Below, one piece after another: positions 41,731 through 47,368 of a stretch of 47,368 nucleotides of DNA. This DNA is from Ruminococcaceae bacterium UBA1734 (GTDB lineage Bacteria; Bacillota; Clostridia; Oscillospirales; Acutalibacteraceae), in assembly GCA_002315765.1 (NCBI GenBank), contig DCIE01000060.1:300-47667 (forward strand), read 5' to 3'. How positions within the stretch are numbered: position 1 is the stretch's first letter; every line of letters starts with the position of its first letter. The notes under the pieces were generated by a model. It made no database searches. It was not told where the DNA came from and worked only from the letters and a program-made list of their open reading frames with translations. The translations under genes were made by a program, and so were the position numbers.

Positions 41731-43167
41731 TTAATATGCTTTGCCCCAATAAAGCATTTTATCAGCCTTTTTACCGCAACATACGCAGGTATCGCCGATA
41801 TGCTCCTGCTCGAAAGGAATGCAACGGGAGGTTACACCTGCAATCTCTTTAAGCTTATCCTCACAAGCTCTATCTCCGCACCACATAGCACGAATAAATC
41901 CCGGCTTGTTATCGGCAATTTCTTTCATTTCATCAAGAGTCTTAGCGTCAAAAGTCATACTTTCACGGCGTTCAAGAGCCTTATTATAAAGACCGTCTCT
42001 GAAATCCTTTAATAGTTTTGGGATTTCGGTTTCAAGATTATCAAGCGAAACAACAATCTTTTCTCTATTGTCGCGTCTTACAACAACACAACAATTATTC
42101 TCAATATCTCTCGGTCCTATCTCAATTCTAAGCGGTACACCCTTCATTTCATATTCGGCAAATTTCCAACCGGGTGTTTGGTCGCTTGAATCCAATTTTA
42201 CACGACAAACCTTTTTAAGTCTCTCGGTAATCTCATTTGCCTTTTCCATAACACCTTCTTTGTGAGAAGCGATAGGAATAACAACTGTTTGAATAGGAGC
42301 AATAGCCGGAGGAAGAACAAGTCCGTTATCATCTCCGTGGGTCATAATAATAGCACCGATAAGTCTTGTAGTTGTACCCCAAGATGTCTGGAAAGGATGA
42401 ACAAGTTTATTGTCCTTATCTGTAAATGTAACATCAAAAGCCTTAGAAAAGCCATCACCAAAGTAATGGGAAGTACCGCTTTGTAAAGCTTTACCGTCGT
42501 GCATTAAAGCCTCAATAGTATATGTAGCTTCCGCACCTGCAAACCGTTCTTTCTCGGTCTTTTGACCTTTGACAACAGGCATTGCAAGATACTCCTCGGC
42601 AAAATGAGAATAAACATTTAACATCTGTTCGGTTTCGGCTTTTGCTTCCTCGGGAGTGGAATGAATTGTATGACCCTCCTGCCATAAAAATTCACGGGAA
42701 CGCAAGAAAGGTCTTGTAGTCTTTTCCCAACGAACAACGCTACACCACTGATTGTAAAGTTTAGGCAAATCACGGTAAGAATGAACAACATTCTTAAAGT
42801 GGTCGCAAAACAATGTTTCGGAAGTAGGACGAACACAAAGGCGTTCTTCAAGCTTTTCTTCCCCACCCATAGTTACCCAGGCAACCTCAGGTGCAAATCC
42901 CTCCACATGGTCTTTTTCTTTTTGCAAAAGACTTTCCGGAATAAACAAAGGCATATAAACATTTTCGTGGCCTTTTTCTTTGAAAAGTCCATCCATAATG
43001 CTTTGGATATTTTCCCAAATTGCATAACCGTACGGTCTGATAATCATACAACCCTTAACCGAAGCATAATCAATAAGCTCGGCTTTTAGGCATACATCAG
43101 TGTACCATTTTGCAAAGTCCTCGTCCATCGAGGTAATTTCTTTTACCATTTTTTCATTTTTAGACAT
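41731..43167 (-). CDS. proS: Prolyl-tRNA synthetase (archaeal/eukaryotic-like type)
   Basis: The 478-residue enzyme charges tRNA-Pro. It has class II motif 2 (VVRWEKTTRPFLRSREFLWQEGHT), motif 3 and HYFGDGFSKAFDVTFTD, lacks the INS editing domain, and ends in the family's C-terminal zinc/Tyr extension (CVCCGKKADKMLYWGKAY). This type is common in Clostridia. The start at 43167 has GGTGATT 3-9 nt upstream; the longer frame begins in the promoter. Confidence 0.96.
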   Translation of the reverse strand: MSKNEKMVKEITSMDEDFAKWYTDVCLKAELIDYASVKGCMIIRPYGYAIWENIQSIMDGLFKEKGHENVYMPLFIPESLLQKEKDHVEGFAPEVAWVTMGGEEKLEERLCVRPTSETLFCDHFKNVVHSYRDLPKLYNQWCSVVRWEKTTRPFLRSREFLWQEGHTIHSTPEEAKAETEQMLNVYSHFAEEYLAMPVVKGQKTEKERFAGAEATYTIEALMHDGKALQSGTSHYFGDGFSKAFDVTFTDKDNKLVHPFQTSWGTTTRLIGAIIMTHGDDNGLVLPPAIAPIQTVVIPIASHKEGVMEKANEITERLKKVCRVKLDSSDQTPGWKFAEYEMKGVPLRIEIGPRDIENNCCVVVRRDNREKIVVSLDNLETEIPKLLKDFRDGLYNKALERRESMTFDAKTLDEMKEIADNKPGFIRAMWCGDRACEDKLKEIAGVTSRCIPFEQEHIGDTCVCCGKKADKMLYWGKAY

Positions 43168-43182
43168 ATAATCACCACTAAC

Positions 43183-43211
43183 ATTATAATGCATAATTAC
43201 AAAATTTTCAA
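43183..43211 (-). promoter_or_regulatory. SigA-type promoter of proS, very short leader
   Basis: On the minus strand: TTGAAA, a 17-bp spacer and TATAAT. Only 15 nt separate the -10 from the ATG, so the leader should be about 8-9 nt and the ribosome site lies at its 5' end. Confidence 0.75.
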
Positions 43212-43239
43212 GATTTTTTAAAGTATTTTTAAAAACCTA

Positions 43240-43268
43240 TTGACAAATCATAAATTTGCACATATTAT
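43240..43268 (+). promoter_or_regulatory. SigA-type promoter of the acyl carrier protein gene
   Basis: TTGACA, a 17-bp spacer and TATTAT, 34 bp before the ATG at 43303. It is divergent from the proS promoter. Confidence 0.78.
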
Positions 43269-43302
43269 TTAATTAGTATTTTTCCCGAAAGGTTGCTTGA
43301 TT

Positions 43303-43533
43303 ATGATTTTTGAAAAAGTAAAGAGTATTTTAGCTCAACAGCTTGATGCTGATGAGGAGTCTATGACACTTGAAACCCAAATCGAAAACGATTTAGGTGC
43401 CGATAGTCTTGATATTGTTGAAATGTTAATGTCTATTGAAGATGAATTTGATGTGGAAATTCCCGAGGAAAGTTTAAGTTCTCTTAAGACAATCGGTGAT
43501 GTTGTTGAGTACATTCAAAATTGCATTGACTAA
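43303..43533 (+). CDS. acpP: Acyl carrier protein
   Basis: The 76-residue acidic four-helix protein has the phosphopantetheine site GADSLDIVEMLMSIEDEF with Ser35. It carries acyl chains in fatty acid synthesis. The ATG at 43303 is preferred over an in-frame TTG six bases earlier, with GAAAGG 10 nt upstream. It is monocistronic, outside any fab cluster, so it could also serve another acyl pathway. Confidence 0.94.
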   Translation: MIFEKVKSILAQQLDADEESMTLETQIENDLGADSLDIVEMLMSIEDEFDVEIPEESLSSLKTIGDVVEYIQNCID

Positions 43534-43548
43534 TCTTTACTAATATTT

Positions 43549-43579
43549 AACGGGTGCGAATTTCGCACCCGTTCTTTTT
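43549..43579. terminator. Bidirectional terminator between acpP and metA
   Basis: AACGGGTGCG and CGCACCCGTT form a 10-bp GC-rich stem with a 5-nt loop and TTTTTATT after it. It serves both convergent genes. Confidence 0.9.
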
Positions 43580-43580
43580 A

Positions 43581-44498
43581 TTATTTAAGTTCTTTTAAAT
43601 CATAAGGAGTTGACTGATATACAAAATAATTGAGCCAGTTTGTGAAAAAAAGATTTCCGTGTGCACGCCAACTGTTAACAGGCATATTGTTAATATCGTC
43701 ATTAGGATAATAGTTTTTCGGCATTGCTATGTCAAGACCGGCACTTAAATCCCTTTTGTATTCAAAATCGAGGGTTAGCAAATCATACTCTGAATGTCCC
43801 ATAACAAAGAACTGTCTTCCCCCGATTTTAGAAACGATATGAACACCTGCCTCTTCCGAAGATGTCAAAATCTTCAGTTTATCACAAGCCTCAATATCTT
43901 TCCTGTCAACATAGGTATTTCTTGAATGAGGAGCATAAAAAACATCATCAAAGCCTCTTAACAGCATTGTTTTCGGTTGGTCGATTTTATGGGCAAAAAC
44001 ACCGAACAATTTACTTTCAAGCTGTCTTTTCTCAATACCGTAATGATAATATAAACCTGCTTGAGCACCCCAACAAATATGAAGTGTACTATGAACATTC
44101 TTCTTACTCCACTCCATTATTTCACATAATTCTTTCCAATAGTCAACCGCCTCAAAAGGAAGCTGTTCAACAGGAGCACCGGTAATTATCATACCGTCAA
44201 ACATATCATTTTTAACATCACTGAAGGTTTTATAAAAAGCCAATAAATGCTCCTCGGAAATGTTTGTAGATTTATGAGTTTCCATTCTGATTAGTGTTAA
44301 TTCTATTTGAAGTGGCGTATTACCTAAAATTCTTGAAATCTGTGTTTCGGTTTCAATTTTTTTCGGCATTAGATTTAAAAGCAAAATTTTAAGAGGACGA
44401 ATATCCTGAGTAATCGCCCTTGTTTCGGTCATAACAAAGATGTTTTCCTCTGTGAGGGTTTGTACGGCCGGCAAATCGTTGGGAATTTTAATCGGCAT
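43581..44498 (-). CDS. metAA: Homoserine O-acetyltransferase (MetA fold)
   Basis: The 305-residue protein matches MetA at full length: catalytic Cys142 in HICWGAQAGLYYHYG, histidine and glutamate in MGHSEYD, and a final WRAHGNLFF. The residue that sets acyl-CoA choice, position 111, is Glu (APVEQLPF), as in enzymes that use acetyl-CoA; succinyl-CoA enzymes have Gly. It should thus make O-acetylhomoserine, the substrate of the upstream metY. It lies 13 nt after metY in a two-gene methionine operon. Confidence 0.92.
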   Translation of the reverse strand: MPIKIPNDLPAVQTLTEENIFVMTETRAITQDIRPLKILLLNLMPKKIETETQISRILGNTPLQIELTLIRMETHKSTNISEEHLLAFYKTFSDVKNDMFDGMIITGAPVEQLPFEAVDYWKELCEIMEWSKKNVHSTLHICWGAQAGLYYHYGIEKRQLESKLFGVFAHKIDQPKTMLLRGFDDVFYAPHSRNTYVDRKDIEACDKLKILTSSEEAGVHIVSKIGGRQFFVMGHSEYDLLTLDFEYKRDLSAGLDIAMPKNYYPNDDINNMPVNSWRAHGNLFFTNWLNYFVYQSTPYDLKELK

Positions 44499-44511
44499 AA
44501 TATAACCTCAA

Positions 44512-45789
44512 TTATACATTTTCAAGAGCTTGTTCAATATCAGCCATTAAGTCCTCTTTATCTTCTAAACCGAAAGACATTCTGATAAGGTCGGGAGAAA
44601 CTCCGCAGGACTCAAGCTCGGCATCGCTAAGCTGTCTATGGGTTGCGGTTGCAGGATGTAAACAACAAGACCTTGCATCTGCAACATGGGTTTCAATAGC
44701 AATTAATTTAAGGCTCTTCATAAATTTTGAAGCGGCTTCTCTACCGCCGACAATACCGAAACTTACAACACCGCAGGTTCCGTTCGGAAGATACTTGTCA
44801 ACTAATGCTTTATCCTTTGAGCTGTCGAGTCCCGGATATTTTACCCATGCAATTTTCGGATTAGCCTCAAGATATTTTGCAAGAGCAAGTCCGTTTTCGC
44901 AATGTTTCTTAATTCTTACATGTAAACTTTCAAGTCCCAAATTAAGCAAAAAAGCATTCATAGGAGCCGGTGTAACACCTAAATCTCTCATAAGCTGTGC
45001 AACTGCTTTTGTTATATAAGCACCCTCAATGCCGAACTGCTCGGTATATGTTATTCCGTGATAACTTTCGTCAGGTGTGCAAAGTCCCGGGAATTTTTCG
45101 GGATACTTTGTCCAATTAAATTTACCGCTGTCAACAATGGCACCGCCTACAGCACTACCGTGTCCATCCATATATTTAGTGGTAGCATGAGTAACAATAT
45201 CCGCACCCCACTCAAAAGGACGGCAGTTTACCGGAGTCGGGAAAGTATTATCAATAATCAGCGGAACTCCGTTTTCGTGGGCAACCTTTGCAAATTTTTC
45301 TATATCAAGCACATCCAAAGAAGGGTTTGCTACTGTTTCACCGAAAACAAGTTTTGTATTCGGCTTAAAGCATTTGTTCAACTCTTCTTCAGTTGCATTA
45401 GGTGATACAAATGTAACCTCTATTCCCATTCTCTTAAGTGTTACCGCAAAGAGATTAAAGGTTCCGCCGTATATTGCCGACGAAGAAATAAAATGGTCTC
45501 CGCAACTGCAAATATTGAATACGGCAAGAAAAGAGGCAGCCATACCGGAAGATGTCAGCATTGCGGCAGTACCACCCTCCATTTCACAAATTTTCTTTGC
45601 TACATAATCGGAAGTCGGATTTGCAAGTCGTGTATAAAAATAGCCGTTAGCCTCTAAATCAAACAGTTTTCCCATATCTTCGCTTGTATCGTACTTAAAT
45701 GTTGTACTTTGAATAACGGGAATTTGTCTCGGCTCACCGTTTTTAGGAGTGTAACCACCCTGAACACACTTTGTGCCTATTAAACTCAT
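44512..45789 (-). CDS. metY: O-acetylhomoserine aminocarboxypropyltransferase (MetY)
   Basis: The 425-residue PLP enzyme of the Cys/Met metabolism family converts O-acetylhomoserine and sulfide to homocysteine. It shows PVIQSTTFKYDTSEDM, YTRLANPTSDYV, MLTSSGMAAS, the PLP-lysine context HATTKYMDGHG and the C-terminal SFGLEDKEDLMADIEQAL. The start at 45789 has GAGGTG upstream; a GTG nine bases earlier would place the ribosome site inside the gene. It is first of the metY-metAA operon. No SAM riboswitch is visible in its leader. Confidence 0.94.
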   Translation of the reverse strand: MSLIGTKCVQGGYTPKNGEPRQIPVIQSTTFKYDTSEDMGKLFDLEANGYFYTRLANPTSDYVAKKICEMEGGTAAMLTSSGMAASFLAVFNICSCGDHFISSSAIYGGTFNLFAVTLKRMGIEVTFVSPNATEEELNKCFKPNTKLVFGETVANPSLDVLDIEKFAKVAHENGVPLIIDNTFPTPVNCRPFEWGADIVTHATTKYMDGHGSAVGGAIVDSGKFNWTKYPEKFPGLCTPDESYHGITYTEQFGIEGAYITKAVAQLMRDLGVTPAPMNAFLLNLGLESLHVRIKKHCENGLALAKYLEANPKIAWVKYPGLDSSKDKALVDKYLPNGTCGVVSFGIVGGREAASKFMKSLKLIAIETHVADARSCCLHPATATHRQLSDAELESCGVSPDLIRMSFGLEDKEDLMADIEQALENV

Positions 45790-45823
45790 AAATAACACCT
45801 CTAATAATATATAAATATTTGTT

Positions 45824-45832
45824 ATTATATCA
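45824..45832 (-). promoter_or_regulatory. Possible extended -10 promoter of metY
   Basis: On the minus strand TGATATAAT gives an extended -10. No good -35 lies at 17 bp. It lies about 35 bp before the metY start. Confidence 0.4.
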
Positions 45833-45933
45833 TATTATTGTTGCAAATAAAAGAATTATTTTTTAATTTTAACAAATTTTGGAAATTGCCTGTGCTTTTA
45901 TCCGACAGCTAATCTTGACAAGTTTCGGTAATA

Positions 45934-45969
45934 AAAATCGACAACCCTCTTACGAGAATTGTCGATTTT
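45934..45969 (-). terminator. Terminator of the acyltransferase gene
   Basis: AAAATCGACAA and TTGTCGATTTT form an 11-bp stem with a 14-nt loop. On the minus strand TTTTTAT follows, 55 bp past the stop at 46025. The rest of the 235-bp gap holds only the metY promoter region. Confidence 0.78.
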
Positions 45970-46024
45970 ATGATAACCGCAACTTTTCACATGCGAAAAA
46001 ACCGTCATTTATATCCGATAACTT

Positions 46025-47026
46025 TCATTTTCCGACAAATAGTTTTTTAGTCAACGGTAATAAACTTAATATATACGAAACCGCAAAACACAATAAAAAA
46101 GCAACAAACGCAACAGGAAAAAGCATCTTGATGCTGCAATTTTCTATTCTAAAAATTCTTTTGGCAATTATTATTCCGAAAATATGCATCATATAAATCG
46201 GCAGCGTTAGTTTGCTTACAAATACTATAGGTTTGTAGAATCTTCTGCTGAATTTTTCAGAATAGTTTTTCATAAACCAATAAATAGAAAAAGTCAACCC
46301 TATGGTGGATGGTAAAAAATACGAATTTATTGAATAATCTATTTCAAAAATGACCAATAACGCAATAAAAACCAAGCTCAAAACTGCCACTATAAGCATA
46401 ATTAAATCAATTTTTCTGCTTGGATTTAAACGAAAGAAAAAACATCCGCCTACAAAATATATTAAAAATCCGGAAACAAAAGTTAATCTTAAATCTAATG
46501 ACAATGAACGGAAATTATCAAAAGGATAAAATTCTATTAAAAAATTCAGTATGTTATATAAAAATCCGATTATCAAATAATACAACAGTTCTTTTTGCGA
46601 ACTGTTATCTGTAACTTTTTTTATAAAAGGTGTAACACAATACAGACCCACTGTCATCCAAATATACCATAAATGATAATGACCGTTTATTGTGTTAATA
46701 ATAACATTTTTCAAAAAATCGAAATTAAGCGAACCAATCGAATCATAGGAATTCCATAAAGCATATAGAAACGACCAAACGAAAAACACACATAAAATCG
46801 GTAATATGTATCGTTTCCACATTATTCTTATTGAAACTTTTCTATCCTTTTTTAAAAAATTAGTTCCGCTTATCATTACAAAAATCGGCACCGCACCATG
46901 ACAAAAATAAGTAACCCATGCCGAATATTTAGTATCGCCATTACAATGAATAATTACGACCGCAAAACAAGCAATTATTCGAGCTAAATCCATCCAATAA
47001 TACCTATCTTTTCGTAATTCTCCCAT
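46025..47026 (-). CDS. Membrane acyltransferase (acyltransferase-3 family)
   Basis: The 333-residue polytopic protein has the family N-terminal motif RYYWMDLARIIACFAVVIIHC, with the conserved histidine, then FCHGAVPIFVMISGTNFL and HYHLWYIWMTVGLYC. About ten hydrophobic segments follow. These enzymes acetylate cell-wall, teichoic or exopolysaccharide sugars. GAGGTGG lies 7 nt before the ATG at 47026, which is preferred over one 15 nt upstream. It is monocistronic. The acceptor is unknown; it is not close in sequence to the acyltransferase at 15593. Confidence 0.87.
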   Translation of the reverse strand: MGELRKDRYYWMDLARIIACFAVVIIHCNGDTKYSAWVTYFCHGAVPIFVMISGTNFLKKDRKVSIRIMWKRYILPILCVFFVWSFLYALWNSYDSIGSLNFDFLKNVIINTINGHYHLWYIWMTVGLYCVTPFIKKVTDNSSQKELLYYLIIGFLYNILNFLIEFYPFDNFRSLSLDLRLTFVSGFLIYFVGGCFFFRLNPSRKIDLIMLIVAVLSLVFIALLVIFEIDYSINSYFLPSTIGLTFSIYWFMKNYSEKFSRRFYKPIVFVSKLTLPIYMMHIFGIIIAKRIFRIENCSIKMLFPVAFVAFLLCFAVSYILSLLPLTKKLFVGK

Positions 47027-47041
47027 TCTATGCCACCTCAC

Positions 47042-47368
47042 ATTATTCGTTTTTACATTAAAGGCAAATTTTATAAAACTAATAAAATAACAACGGTTTG
47101 TAATTGAAAATCAATTGACTTGCCAATTAACATATTATCTTATGTTTTAATGACCAATAAAATTATAGCATAAAGCAAATGCCAAATCAATCTATTTTTT
47201 ATTACACTTTATTTATTCACTATTACCTCTTACCTATTACTTACCAAAAAATTCCGTGGACGGGTTTAGTGAAGAGTGAATAGTGACGAGGTGATAAGAG
47301 AATGCACAACACAGCAGAACCGCCCCTTGTGTTTCCCTATGGAACGCAATGTAAATTGAAACAAATAT
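47042..47368. other. Non-coding end of window
   Basis: This 327-bp AT-rich stretch has no gene I can support. It holds the promoter at 47162-47190 and, near 47213-47283, short TATTCACT/AGTGAATA inverted repeats in junk-like TTACCTATTACTTACC sequence. Confidence 0.55.
47162..47190 (-). promoter_or_regulatory. SigA-type promoter of the acyltransferase gene
   Basis: On the minus strand: TTGATT, a 17-bp spacer and TATAAT, about 136 bp upstream of the start at 47026. The long leader shows no clear structure. Confidence 0.65.

Noticed and set aside
45790..46024. SAM riboswitch upstream of metY
   Set aside because: The leader is short and AT-rich with no S-box core; the only hairpin there belongs to the opposite gene as terminator.
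47213..47283. Inverted repeats as an insertion-sequence end or attachment site
   Set aside because: The arms are only 8 bp and lie in low-complexity TTACCTATTACTTACC sequence, with no transposase nearby.
1..47368. CRISPR array, tRNA or rRNA genes
   Set aside because: No regularly spaced repeats and no tRNA cloverleaf or rRNA sequence were seen.

Overview
The window is AT-rich DNA from a spore-forming member of the Clostridia (Bacillota). The evidence is a full-length SpoIVA, a T-box leader, AGGAGG/GGTGAT-type ribosome sites, many TTGACA-17-TATAAT promoters, an acetyl-CoA type MetA and a ProRS without the editing insert. Placement near the gut Oscillospiraceae/Ruminococcaceae is inference. 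No tRNA, rRNA, CRISPR array or intact transposase was found.

Layout. 1-7.2 kb: two tandem paralogous secreted transglutaminase-fold proteins on the minus strand. 7.3-10.6 kb: a PAP2 phosphatase, an FkbM methyltransferase and spoIVA. 10.6-11.9 kb: a HepT/MntA (HEPN/MNT) toxin-antitoxin islet flanked by perfect 69-bp direct repeats. 11.9-16.9 kb: an operon with a small Ser/Thr/Asn-rich precursor-like protein, a PF14907-type nucleotidyltransferase, an ABC exporter, a membrane acyltransferase and a PqqD/RRE protein; it looks like an unusual peptide-modification and export system. 17-24 kb: a minus-strand sugar-utilisation locus (GH20 hexosaminidase, tartrate/malate-type dehydrogenase, esterase, Gfo/Idh/MocA oxidoreductase, a possibly disrupted gene, a putative glycosidase) divergent from a GntR/LacI-type regulator, with a palindromic operator between them.

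25-34.7 kb holds housekeeping genes: a YtqA-like radical SAM protein, an LTA-synthase-like enzyme, Nudix, LOG, ComM/YifB, PduL, HemW, a histidine phosphatase, uracil-DNA glycosylase, an AbrB-type regulator with a Cys4 tail, and a 55-aa lipoprotein. 34.7-41.7 kb is an aryl-acid/aromatic amino acid operon: acyl-CoA ligase, iorA, iorB, phenylacetate-CoA ligase, an ACT-domain protein and an amidohydrolase. It is headed by a T-box whose specifier reads UAC (Tyr), and a second attenuator-like leader sits directly before iorA. 41.7-47 kb: proS, an acyl carrier protein, metA-metY (methionine) and another membrane acyltransferase.

Most notable are the precursor/NTase/ABC/acyltransferase/PqqD operon; the Tyr T-box on IOR/ligase genes, which suggests that the operon makes aromatic amino acids from aryl acids instead of degrading them; and the iorA leader, where a 15-nt element complementary to the iorA ribosome site and start codon also forms one arm of a terminator.
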